DNA of 31,304 nucleotides from a virus: IMG/VR virus record IMGVR_UViG_3300037520_000961, positions 1 through 31,304 of that record; one strand, given 5' to 3'. Shown here one piece after another: positions 15,909 through 22,758 of this stretch. The position numbers were made by a program, and so were the translations under genes. Under the pieces are notes generated by a model. It had not been told where the DNA came from. It made no database searches and saw only the letters and a program-made list of their open reading frames with translations. Every line of letters starts with the position of its first letter. Position 1 is the first letter of the stretch.

Positions 15909-16901
15909 ATGCCCGTCTCTTCGTCCACCACCGTCTCAAATTGGTTGCTCACCGAGGTCATGAGCCAGATGGCTCTTGACCCGCTCCGCGGCAAGTATGT
16001 TCTGTTGCCATTCCTCAATATGGCCGACATCTCGGGCCGCGCGACCAAGGTTCGCAAGATCCGCAAGAAGTCCGCGATTGCCGCCGCTGTCGACGACAGC
16101 GAGGGAGTTGCGTTCAGCAATCCCGCGGCAATTGGCGTGCAGGCCAATATCAGCATCACCCCGACGACCAAGGTGCAAGGCATCCAGCTCACCTCTGACG
16201 CCGTCGAGCTCGCGCTCCCCGGTGTGCCGCGCTCGCAAGTGATCGCCGCCATCGAGGGCAGCAACCCTGTCACGCTCCCGCTCGTGCGTGACGCGATCAC
16301 CGAGATCCTCGAGGCTCACTACCTCCGCGCCGAGACCGACGCGCTCGCGCTCTTCTCCGGCCTGTCGGAGTCGGCGGGTACGACCAACCAGCCGCTGTCG
16401 TTTGCCACGCTTCTCGACGCGCTCCTCAAGGTGATGGACAACAACCCGTCGTCAGAAGACCTCGTCTTCGTGCTCGAAGAGCAAGGCATGGCCGACCTCC
16501 GCACGCTTGCGGCGTCGGGCGGCGGCGCGTCGCTGTCGGCCATCTTCGGCGGCGGTGGTTCGGGTGATGTCTCGTTCTTCAACCACAGGCCCGATGCCTC
16601 GCGCAACGGGCTGCGCGGTTCGTTCGCTGGTATCCCGATCTACAGCGCGAACAAGAACGTGATGGCGACGGCAAACGCCGGCGTCGACCGTGTCGCCGCG
16701 CTTATCGTCGCTGGTCGTGGCGAGACTGGCGCGCCCGGCAGCGTGCGTGGATTCGCTGAGATGGTCGAGCGCTACGAGCCCTCGCTGGGCTTTCAGTACG
16801 ACCTCAGCGACGACACCCTGCTTGCCGTGGGTCGCTGGTGCTGGGCTGTCGGCGAGCACACCGACGAGCACGGATGCAAGATCATCTACGACCTCGACTG
16901 A
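15909..16901 (+). CDS. Major capsid protein
   Basis: 330 residues, ATG 15909 with AGGTGA at 15900-15905. It begins MPVSSSTTVSNWLLTEVMSQMAL, then ISGRATKVRKIRKKSAI, followed by the ITPTTKVQGIQLTSDAVELAL strand pattern and an Ala/Gly/Ser-rich middle, and ends with QYDLSDDTLLAVGRWCW. This general order fits HK97-fold coat proteins of the roughly 300-330-residue class that use a separate scaffold. The preceding scaffold gene and the strong terminator after it point to a highly expressed product. Its position downstream of the tail genes is unusual. Confidence 0.82.
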   Translation: MPVSSSTTVSNWLLTEVMSQMALDPLRGKYVLLPFLNMADISGRATKVRKIRKKSAIAAAVDDSEGVAFSNPAAIGVQANISITPTTKVQGIQLTSDAVELALPGVPRSQVIAAIEGSNPVTLPLVRDAITEILEAHYLRAETDALALFSGLSESAGTTNQPLSFATLLDALLKVMDNNPSSEDLVFVLEEQGMADLRTLAASGGGASLSAIFGGGGSGDVSFFNHRPDASRNGLRGSFAGIPIYSANKNVMATANAGVDRVAALIVAGRGETGAPGSVRGFAEMVERYEPSLGFQYDLSDDTLLAVGRWCWAVGEHTDEHGCKIIYDLD

Positions 16902-16909
16902 GTCGTCTG

Positions 16910-16946
16910 GCCGGGGGCTCACGACGAGCCCCCGGCTTTTCTTTCT
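16910..16946 (+). terminator. Rho-independent terminator after the capsid gene
   Basis: GCCGGGGGCTC (16910-16920) pairs perfectly with GAGCCCCCGGC (16926-16936) around a 5-base loop, then TTTTCTTTCT follows. It starts 8 bases after the major capsid stop. It should end most rightward transcripts, so genes beyond depend on read-through, antitermination or a promoter not visible here. Confidence 0.92.
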
Positions 16947-16974
16947 ATCCATCCCTCACAAGAGGCGCGTCGAC

Positions 16975-17433
16975 GTGAAACGAACCATCAAGCTCCGCTG
17001 CATCAAAGACCCTCACATCGTCGAATTCGTCGACGGTGGCATCACCAAAGAGGGCGAGCCAACCTCGCAGCGGCAGGCGCTTGCGCGCGTGTTGTCGAAG
17101 CGCATCCCCGTCGTCGTCGACGGCAAAGAATCGCAGCTCCCCGTGTTTCTCATCGAGCACGTCGGTGACTGGCGTTTTGCGCCGAATGAGTCTGCGCCGT
17201 CGTCTGACGATGCCCTCGCCTTCGAGTCCGACGTCATCCAACGCGAGCACCCAGAGCACATGCTCGCGAAGTGGGCCAGGGCTCGCGATGGCTTCATTGC
17301 AAAGAGCATCGAGGCACGTCGTCAAGCCGAGGTGCAGCTCGAGCAACAGATGGGCGGCGAAGTCGCGAAGTCGATCCAGGCAATGGTGAAGTCCGTTGCA
17401 TCGTCGTCGACGAAGGCGGTGGCTCGTGTCTGA
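16975..17433 (+). CDS. Head-module protein of unknown function
   Basis: 152 residues from GTG 16975, with AAGAGG about 10 bases before. The frame is open further left but that part overlaps the capsid gene. The N-terminal 60 residues look like a small alpha/beta domain (KRTIKLRCIKDPHIVEFVDGG). The rest is helical and charged, ending in RRQAEVQLEQQMGGEVAKSI. No known motif was recognised. It lies between the capsid terminator and a beta-rich decoration-like gene, so a head-completion role is plausible. It is followed by a gene whose start overlaps its stop region. Confidence 0.55.
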   Translation: MKRTIKLRCIKDPHIVEFVDGGITKEGEPTSQRQALARVLSKRIPVVVDGKESQLPVFLIEHVGDWRFAPNESAPSSDDALAFESDVIQREHPEHMLAKWARARDGFIAKSIEARRQAEVQLEQQMGGEVAKSIQAMVKSVASSSTKAVARV

Positions 17434-17572
17434 TATCAAGAATAGCACCGTCGACAAAGTCGCCGAGAAAATCAAGCAATCAAACCCTTCTCTCTCCTCG
17501 GAGAAAGCGCGTCAAATGGCGCGTGAATCAGCCGAGCGCATCAACCGCAACAGCCGCGAACGCGGCAAGTAG
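17426..17572 (+). CDS. Small basic phage protein (48 aa)
   Basis: 48 residues from GTG 17426, overlapping the previous gene by 8 bases, ending TAG 17570-17572. The sequence MSDIKNSTVDKVAEKIKQSN, then PSLSSEKARQMARESAERI, then NRNSRERGK is highly charged and helical. Its length and composition resemble small phage head-associated proteins, but I recognise no family. The stop is part of the AGGAG site of the next gene. The reading frame is supported by codon use like its neighbours. Confidence 0.5.
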   Translation: MSDIKNSTVDKVAEKIKQSNPSLSSEKARQMARESAERINRNSRERGK

Positions 17573-17580
17573 GAGCTCCA

Positions 17581-18084
17581 ATGTCTCTCGCCGCACTGAA
17601 TACCGGTGGTACGCCTCTCGCCCTCGTGGCCCAGATCAACGACGCCACCGGTGAAACAATCACCGTCGCCGCCGCTGCTACGCCACAAGCGATCCTCTCG
17701 TCGACGCTCTACACCGCCGCCAAGAACAACGCGGGCGGCACCCTCACCTTCACCGGCTCAACCGGCGTCGTCGCTGTCGCGGCTCCCGCCGCTCTCGGCG
17801 ACTACGAGGTGCTCGCGATCGTCGGCGACGGAATCGGGACCAACTCAGCCGTCGTGGACATCGAGATTTGGGCCAGCATCGGCGGCGCGGCCAAGGCGCA
17901 GATCGGCGCGGGCTCGCGCAAGACCGAGCTGGCAACGGCGTCTCGTATGGCTATCCCCGCTGCGTATGCGGTATGGGTGCCGACCGCCGTCGGCGACACC
18001 GTCGAAGCCCGCGTTCGCGTCGGGACCAACGGTCACGCTCTGACGATTCGCGATTTCTCGCTCATCGTCCGAAAGATTGGCTGA
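17581..18084 (+). CDS. Putative capsid decoration protein
   Basis: 167 residues, ATG 17581 with AGGAG 5 bases before. Almost all residues are small or beta-forming: Ala, Thr, Gly, Val and Ile, with ETITVAAAATPQAILSSTL and ALGDYEVLAIVGDGIGT. There are no cysteines and no hydrophobic helices. It looks like a single beta-sandwich domain of the type used as capsid decoration. Position after capsid genes supports this. Another structural role is possible; sequence alone does not decide it. Confidence 0.55.
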   Translation: MSLAALNTGGTPLALVAQINDATGETITVAAAATPQAILSSTLYTAAKNNAGGTLTFTGSTGVVAVAAPAALGDYEVLAIVGDGIGTNSAVVDIEIWASIGGAAKAQIGAGSRKTELATASRMAIPAAYAVWVPTAVGDTVEARVRVGTNGHALTIRDFSLIVRKIG

Positions 18085-18110
18085 GCGTCGACGTCAACCG
18101 AGGGTCACAC

Positions 18111-18512
18111 ATGAAAAAAGCAATCATCATCGTCGTGGCCCTCGGGCTGACAGTCGCGACCGGGCTCGCCGCGTTTGGCGGCGGGCCTGTCATCGTCGGG
18201 CAAGCGGCACACGCTGGCCTCACAGATGTCGGACCAGCATTCCCCCGCCACGAGCGCATCACATGCGACACGACGGCGGGCGGCATCGAGATCAAGCCGA
18301 GCGGCAGCTACCAGCTCGTATCCTATGAATGCGAGGCCAAGGGTGCGGTCTTCATCGGCTCCACCACTGGCGCTAATGCGGCGCTGACGACGGCAAACGG
18401 CGTCGAGATGGCCGACGGCGACCGCTTCGGGTCGAATGTGCAGCGGCCTGAGCGCTGCATCTCGGCAGGGTCTGTGGTGCTTCAGTGCCGATTCCTGGTG
18501 ACCTCTCCGTGA
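18111..18512 (+). CDS. Exported protein with two likely disulphides
   Basis: 133 residues from ATG 18111 (GAGGG a few bases before). The first 35 residues are a signal peptide: two lysines, a hydrophobic core (AIIIVVALGLTVATGLAAF), then a small-residue region. There is no lipobox cysteine. The mature part has four cysteines (52, 74, 116, 126), probably two disulphide bonds, consistent with a periplasmic or secreted location. The frame is open further left but only this start gives a signal peptide. The function is unknown. It overlaps the following exported protein by GTGA. Confidence 0.65.
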   Translation: MKKAIIIVVALGLTVATGLAAFGGGPVIVGQAAHAGLTDVGPAFPRHERITCDTTAGGIEIKPSGSYQLVSYECEAKGAVFIGSTTGANAALTTANGVEMADGDRFGSNVQRPERCISAGSVVLQCRFLVTSP

Positions 18513-19642
18513 GGCTCATTCTAGCCGCTGTCCTTGTCCTATCCGCCTCTCAGGCGGGGGCCGAGGTCATCGGTCACGAGAGGGGCATCCTAGGCGGCGA
18601 GGAGGGCTTCTTTCGGACGCGCAACGGCGTGGTGGTTGGATCGTCTGTCGTCATCGCCGCGCTGCCCTATGCGCGCACGGTGACGTGTGGGTCGTACACA
18701 CTGACCGGAACCGCCCCCGGCGGTGGTGCAGTGACATGGTCGGCCTCTCCGTCTGGCTCGTCTGGCTCGTGCACGGGAACGACATCGTGGTCATGCGTCG
18801 TCGACGTCGACCCCGACGCAAGCGGTGAAGGAGTCGAGGTGATCACAGTGGCGCAGTCTGGCGCGTCAAGCGCGCAGGCCACGCTCGGATTCTACGTCGA
18901 TGGCGAGCACTCTTGCTTTCTGTCGCAATCCGTCGACGGCAGTTACAACAGTACGCGAGTAAACCTTGACCCCGTGGCGACGTGGGAAAATCTGGGCTCG
19001 TCGGCGCTTGACGTCACGCAAGCGACAGGCTCAGCACAACCGACGTTCAGGACGTCGATCGTCGGCGGGCAACCGATCGTCAGGTGCGACGGTGGCGACA
19101 GTCTGGCCGCGTCGACGGCGAGCGATTGGACCTATCTCCATGACGGCACGGATTGGACCATTGATGCCGCCAATCTGTACACAGGGACGGCTTCGTCTCA
19201 GATTATCGTCGCCACAACCATCGCGCTCGACAGCGCGACGAATCGCGGTCTCAGTGTTTGGCACCCAGTGACTACGGGAGGAGTAAGATTCACAATTTCG
19301 GAAGGCGCAACCCGTCCTGTCCGATCGTCTACTGTATCTTCGTCTCCTAGTGTTTTTAACCTCAGCACTATGATTCTCGACGACGACGGTGGCGCCGGGT
19401 CCGATGGTTTTGTGTATCTGAATGGAGTGCTTGGCAACTCTCCAGTGAGAAGTGGGACATATTCCGCCACGGCCCCTCCAGCGGGCGTCACTGTGTGCGC
19501 TGAGACTGACGGCGGAGCGGCTTTAACCGGCGACCTATTCCGCGTCCTAATCTACCAATCCGCCCTCAGCGCAACACAGCGCGACATCAACAAATCCGTC
19601 GACGAGTGGGCGCTTGGCGGCTCACTTCCGGTGACGCCATGA
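18509..19642 (+). CDS. Exported Ig/LamG-like (concanavalin-like) protein
   Basis: 377 residues from GTG 18509, overlapping the previous stop. That start gives a clear signal peptide, MRLILAAVLVLSASQAGA, cut after AGA; a start at 18485 would place it inside the protein. Residues about 40-140 resemble an Ig-like domain (Cys residues, GTAPGGGAVTWSASPSG). Residues about 145-370 contain ATWENLGSSALDVTQATGSAQP, then IVGGQPIVRCDGGDSL, and a later DDDGGAGSDGFVYLNGV, a LamG/concanavalin-like lectin pattern. Such domains bind sugars or surface proteins. An exported lectin-like protein in a phage lysis region is unusual; superinfection exclusion or a host-surface effect are guesses. Confidence 0.65.
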   Translation: MRLILAAVLVLSASQAGAEVIGHERGILGGEEGFFRTRNGVVVGSSVVIAALPYARTVTCGSYTLTGTAPGGGAVTWSASPSGSSGSCTGTTSWSCVVDVDPDASGEGVEVITVAQSGASSAQATLGFYVDGEHSCFLSQSVDGSYNSTRVNLDPVATWENLGSSALDVTQATGSAQPTFRTSIVGGQPIVRCDGGDSLAASTASDWTYLHDGTDWTIDAANLYTGTASSQIIVATTIALDSATNRGLSVWHPVTTGGVRFTISEGATRPVRSSTVSSSPSVFNLSTMILDDDGGAGSDGFVYLNGVLGNSPVRSGTYSATAPPAGVTVCAETDGGAALTGDLFRVLIYQSALSATQRDINKSVDEWALGGSLPVTP

Positions 19643-20220
19643 GCCGACTCAGGCAAGCGATGATCGCTATCCCCTCGATGGGGCTCGCCGCCGCTCTGGC
19701 GCTCTACGGTCTCACGCCGCGAGAAATGACCGACGCCGTCATTGACGCTGCTGTGGTGCTGCGCTCGATGGCGCGGACCCCCGACGAGATCGTTGATCTC
19801 ATCGTCGCCGAATCCGGCGCAAGCCGTGACGAGGTCGAGCCAGTCGTTCGGCTCGCTGTCGGCAGCGTCGGCCGTGACTCGCGCAGCCTTCGCACCGTCG
19901 ATCTGTCGGTGCTTGTGCCCGCGACCAAGGCGACCGACGCCGTCGAGGCGTACGCACAGGCGTTTTGCGCGCCGCTGTTGGCCTTCGCCGATGCGTCTCA
20001 CCCTGTCGTGGCCGAATGCCTCGCCGCGCAGCGTGCGGCATCTGGCGTGCCGTATTGCGTGGGTGACGCGGTCGCTGGCTATCTTGTCCGCTCGCCGGCC
20101 ACGCCACCTCAGGCCGAGCTTGCGCAGCAATGGCTCGGGTCGATCGCCACCATCGTCGACGGCGACCCAGCGGCGGCGCTCGCCGCGCGCGGGTGGCAGA
20201 GGTGTCCAGATGCATCCTGA
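19639..20220 (+). CDS. Membrane-anchored or exported protein of unknown function
   Basis: 193 residues, ATG overlapping the previous stop (ATGA). Residues about 8-24 (MIAIPSMGLAAALALYG) form a short hydrophobic segment after a few basic residues, a signal anchor or uncleaved signal. The rest is a soluble, helix-rich domain with three or four cysteines near residues 109, 121 and 134. I do not recognise a family. It sits between two exported proteins and a phospholipase, and its gene overlaps the next by 11 bases, so it is probably part of the same system. Confidence 0.5.
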   Translation: MSRLRQAMIAIPSMGLAAALALYGLTPREMTDAVIDAAVVLRSMARTPDEIVDLIVAESGASRDEVEPVVRLAVGSVGRDSRSLRTVDLSVLVPATKATDAVEAYAQAFCAPLLAFADASHPVVAECLAAQRAASGVPYCVGDAVAGYLVRSPATPPQAELAQQWLGSIATIVDGDPAAALAARGWQRCPDAS

Positions 20221-21085
20221 CGTCTACGCCAGCGTGAGCGGCGGTGGTCCCGCTATCACCTATCTCGCTGGCGCAGCGTCGTCTCTGGCCGCTCGATCGC
20301 GTGTGCTCGGGTGGGCCGGTGCATCGGCGGGCGCGCTTGTCGCGGCCTGCAAGGCGTTTGCTGTCGCCGATGAGACGATTGTGCGTATCCTTGTCGAGGT
20401 GCTGTCGACGGGAAAGGTCTTGAATCCAGGTCTTGGGAATATTCCCCGCGGCGGAATCTTCGACCTCGACACCGTGGGCGCGATCGTCGACGCCAACTTG
20501 GGCAAGGGCGCACGCCTCGGGGATGCGAGCGTGCCTCTCGTCGTCTGCGTGACCGACCTTGACAGGGCGCGTCCTGTCTATCTCGCGAAGGCAACTACGC
20601 CGCGCGTGCTCGTGCGTGAGGCGCTCATTGCGTCGTCGTCGTTCATGTGCGGGGTCACGCCAGCGGCGACGATCCCAAGCATCGGCACCGAGCTCTCGCC
20701 GGACATCCGTCTGTGGGGCGACGGCGGCCTCACAGACAACACGGTCGACGGCATCTGGGATGGCCTTCGCGATCCTCGTGTGGCGCTGCGTCTCGCTCGC
20801 CACGACGGCGATACACAGCCGCACGAGCGCATCCGCGACGGTGACGTGCCCAAGATTCTCGCGGCGCTTCCTCGTGCTCTCTTGTGGGGCGCGTCGACGT
20901 GGAAATCACGTCGCATGGATGGCCTCGACATCGAGGTCGACGGCGTCAACGACTGGTCTTTCAAAAAGACCGAGACGCGCATCCTTGGCGAGTGGGCCGA
21001 CGGCTACGACAGCGCCGCCGGGCAAATCGGCGAGTGGTTGCGTCGACGAAAAGACGCTGAGACAATGGCGACCCATGAGCATTGA
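20210..21085 (+). CDS. Patatin-like phospholipase
   Basis: 291 residues from ATG 20210 with AGAGG 8 bases before; upstream open frame overlaps the previous gene. It shows the patatin hallmarks in order: SGGGPAI (residues 10-16, oxyanion loop), the GASAG nucleophile elbow with Ser39, the ALIASSSF block around 138-145, and the DGGLTDN motif with Asp171. Patatins hydrolyse the acyl ester bonds of phospholipids, using a Ser-Asp pair. It lacks a signal peptide, so it acts from the cytoplasm, perhaps after holin pores form. It sits directly ahead of a holin-like and a peptidase gene, implying a lysis role, possibly damaging the inner or outer membrane. The catalytic residues appear intact. Confidence 0.85.
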   Translation: MHPDVYASVSGGGPAITYLAGAASSLAARSRVLGWAGASAGALVAACKAFAVADETIVRILVEVLSTGKVLNPGLGNIPRGGIFDLDTVGAIVDANLGKGARLGDASVPLVVCVTDLDRARPVYLAKATTPRVLVREALIASSSFMCGVTPAATIPSIGTELSPDIRLWGDGGLTDNTVDGIWDGLRDPRVALRLARHDGDTQPHERIRDGDVPKILAALPRALLWGASTWKSRRMDGLDIEVDGVNDWSFKKTETRILGEWADGYDSAAGQIGEWLRRRKDAETMATHEH

Positions 21086-21320
21086 GCAGGCCCTTGTCTC
21101 CGCTGTCTCTGCTGTCGCTGGCGGCGCCGCCGCGTGGGCCTCGCTACAGGCACGCGTGAGACGACTCGAAGAAATCACCGCCGACCTCAAGGCCGAGAAG
21201 GCATCGAAAGAGGCGCTGTCCGTCGTCGCGTCGTCGGTGGATAGACTGACACAGGAGATGGAGCGACGCTTCGATCGATTAGAAGACTTACTCAAAGCCA
21301 TCATCGCGAGGCCACAATGA
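21075..21320 (+). CDS. Small coiled-coil membrane protein (lysis region)
   Basis: 81 residues from ATG 21075, overlapping the patatin gene by 11 bases. An N-terminal hydrophobic segment (residues about 6-24, ALVSAVSAVAGGAAAWASL) is followed by a charged coiled coil (residues 25-75, many Arg, Glu and Leu). The layout resembles XhlA-type or inner-membrane spanin-like proteins, with a helix in the membrane and a coiled coil outside. There is no lipoprotein partner next to it, so a classic two-part spanin is not evident. Its stop overlaps the start of the next gene (ATGA). Confidence 0.6.
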   Translation: MSIEQALVSAVSAVAGGAAAWASLQARVRRLEEITADLKAEKASKEALSVVASSVDRLTQEMERRFDRLEDLLKAIIARPQ

Positions 21321-21556
21321 CCGACGCTCCCGATCCCACCATCGACGACGGCGGCGCCGTCGGCCGCTTTCTCGCTCGCATTTTCGGTCGCAGCTATCGC
21401 ACCACGATCGCCGGCGTGGTGACCGTGCTCGCGCAAGGCGTGGCGCTCGCACCCGGCATGCCTCCTGACGTCGCACACTGGGCGCAGGTGCTCGCCGGCC
21501 TCGCGTCTGGCGCGGGTCTGCTCATCGCCAAAGACGCTCGCGTGTCGGGCAAATGA
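21317..21556 (+). CDS. Putative holin
   Basis: 79 residues, ATG overlapping the previous stop (ATGA), with GAGG 5 bases before. The hydrophobic parts are residues about 29-47 (TTIAGVVTVLAQGVALAPG) and 54-69 (WAQVLAGLASGAGLLIA), joined by a short PPD turn, and the protein ends KDARVSGK. This size and the ending match small phage holin-like proteins with an AKDxxVSG tail. Holins make inner-membrane holes that time lysis. It is followed at once by a tiny gene and the C39-like peptidase. Confidence 0.65.
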   Translation: MTDAPDPTIDDGGAVGRFLARIFGRSYRTTIAGVVTVLAQGVALAPGMPPDVAHWAQVLAGLASGAGLLIAKDARVSGK

Positions 21557-21681
21557 CGCGCTTCCTCGTCGTCTACGATGACGACGTTGAGCGCATCGTC
21601 TATGCGCCGTCGGTCGACGTCGCCGACAAGATCGCGGCCGTGCTGCGCCTCGAGCGCGTGGTGATCATATGGGCAGAATAG
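21553..21681 (+). CDS. Very small protein (42 aa) in the lysis cluster
   Basis: 42 residues, ATG overlapping the holin stop (ATGA), ending TAG 21679-21681. The sequence MTRFLVVYDDDVERIVYAPS, then VDVADKIAAVLRLERVVIIWAE has a beta-alpha-beta look. It ends inside the start of the peptidase gene (13-base overlap), so translation is likely coupled. Nothing is known of it. It may be only a bridge that keeps ribosomes loaded onto the peptidase gene. Confidence 0.45.
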   Translation: MTRFLVVYDDDVERIVYAPSVDVADKIAAVLRLERVVIIWAE

Positions 21682-22253
21682 GATACCAAGACCAACCCGT
21701 GCTGTGGCAGGGCGATCCTCGCTGGGGTCGCCGCACGGTCGGCCTCGGGCAAGGCACGTTTGGCGCCGTCGGTTGTGTCGTCACGTCGCTGGCGATGGCG
21801 CTCCGATTCCTCGGCGTCCGCGCTGGCGCAACACCGCTGCAGGTCCAAGCGGCGGGGCTCCTACACGGCAACGTGTGGGCTCCAGGGCAATCGGGGTGTG
21901 TCGTCCCGGCCCTTGTGTCGGCTCAGGTCTACGTGAGCCCTGGCATCGATTTGGCGGGGCCTGGGAAGGTCGCCGACAAGGGTGCCTTGCGCGAGCTCAT
22001 CACCGAGACACTCGGCAAGCGCGGCGTGCTCTTGCTCGCCGTCGACTATGACCGCTCGTTGCCGAAGGGCGACCCGATCGCGGATCATTGGGTGTGCTGC
22101 TACGCCGTCGACGGTGACGACGTGCTCGTAGCCGACCCTGCTACGGCGCGGACCGAGCGTCTGCTTTCGTCGACGCTCGAAGGCCCCGTGAAATGGGGCA
22201 AGATCACGCGCCGCTACTCGGTGGCGCGTGCTGTGTCGGTGCTGGTGGACTGA
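21669..22253 (+). CDS. C39-like cysteine peptidase, putative endolysin
   Basis: 194 residues from ATG 21669. The N-terminus has DPRWGRRTVGLGQGTFGAVGCVVTSLAMAL, the C39-like catalytic Cys36 with a helix behind it. The His motif ADHWVCCYAVDG (His140) and ADPA (Asp156) follow in the right order for a papain-fold peptidase. Such enzymes in phages cut peptidoglycan cross-links. It has no signal peptide and lies next to the holin, so it is probably the lysis enzyme. The gene end overlaps the convergent operon by 40 bases. A processing peptidase is the alternative. Confidence 0.72.
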   Translation: MGRIGYQDQPVLWQGDPRWGRRTVGLGQGTFGAVGCVVTSLAMALRFLGVRAGATPLQVQAAGLLHGNVWAPGQSGCVVPALVSAQVYVSPGIDLAGPGKVADKGALRELITETLGKRGVLLLAVDYDRSLPKGDPIADHWVCCYAVDGDDVLVADPATARTERLLSSTLEGPVKWGKITRRYSVARAVSVLVD

Positions 22254-22456
22254 CCCTTCGCCTTTGCGAGGGCGGCGCGGGCCTTGTCGAGAGCGTCGAC
22301 GTAGGCCCCGAAGCCGTCTTCTCCGGCACCGGCTCGCCGCTGCGCTTCCGCCAACATCTCACACGCCGCCAGTAAGTCAGGCGCGGCGGCGATGAGGTGG
22401 GCATCCACGCAGGGCGACGGCGGGCAACTGTGGCAGGTAAAATGAGCACACTTCAT
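22214..22456 (-). CDS. Small phage protein with LIAAAPDLLAA motif
   Basis: 80 residues, ATG 22456 overlapping the previous gene's stop (ATGA). A longer start at 22477 would lie inside the previous gene and is not used. The N-terminus is Cys-rich (CAHFTCHSCPPSPC, four cysteines). Then comes AHLIAAAPDLLAACEMLAEAQ, a motif seen in many short phage proteins of unknown function, and the Ala/Lys/Arg-rich end is helical. Its 3' end overlaps the lysis peptidase gene on the other strand. This is the last gene of the leftward operon. Confidence 0.65.
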   Translation of the reverse strand: MKCAHFTCHSCPPSPCVDAHLIAAAPDLLAACEMLAEAQRRAGAGEDGFGAYVDALDKARAALAKAKGQSTSTDTARATE

Positions 22457-22749
22457 GACGCACCGCCCTTGTGCCACGCGTTGAGGTCATCAAGCACAGC
22501 GCGAATTGCATCGAGGCGCACAGCGTCGTCAGCGAGCGACCCAGCTCGGCGTGTGGCCTCGCGGATCACGGCAGTGCACAGCGTGCGGCCAAGCCCGTTA
22601 CGAGGTCCGACGCGGCCGTTGATAGGCGCTGGGATACCGTGAGTCAGTCGGGCGTGGTGGATAGCCTGACGGGTGACACCGCAGTGGCGCGCAAGGTCTG
22701 CGTCGGTTCCCGTCCAGCTCTTGAGTGTGTTGAGGTCGATTCGGTTCAT
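22453..22749 (-). CDS. Helix-turn-helix DNA-binding protein
   Basis: 98 residues, ATG 22749. Residues about 14-38 (TGTDADLARHCGVTRQAIHHARLTHGI) form a helix-turn-helix with the turn at CGV and the recognition helix TRQAIHHARL. Residues 45-98 are helical and end WHKGGAS. It is probably a small transcription regulator or replication accessory. It lies at the far end of the operon; the palindrome family is a possible but unproven target. The stop overlaps the next gene start. Confidence 0.65.
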   Translation of the reverse strand: MNRIDLNTLKSWTGTDADLARHCGVTRQAIHHARLTHGIPAPINGRVGPRNGLGRTLCTAVIREATRRAGSLADDAVRLDAIRAVLDDLNAWHKGGAS

Positions 22750-22758
22750 GATGCCACT

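Noticed and set aside
19799-20824. Minus-strand ORF of 341 residues opposite the patatin gene
   Set aside because: Sense strand carries intact patatin motifs; the antisense product is Arg-rich without any motif.
22251-22275. Possible bidirectional terminator between the convergent lysis and early genes
   Set aside because: The stem is imperfect with a bulge and there is no T run, so support is too weak.
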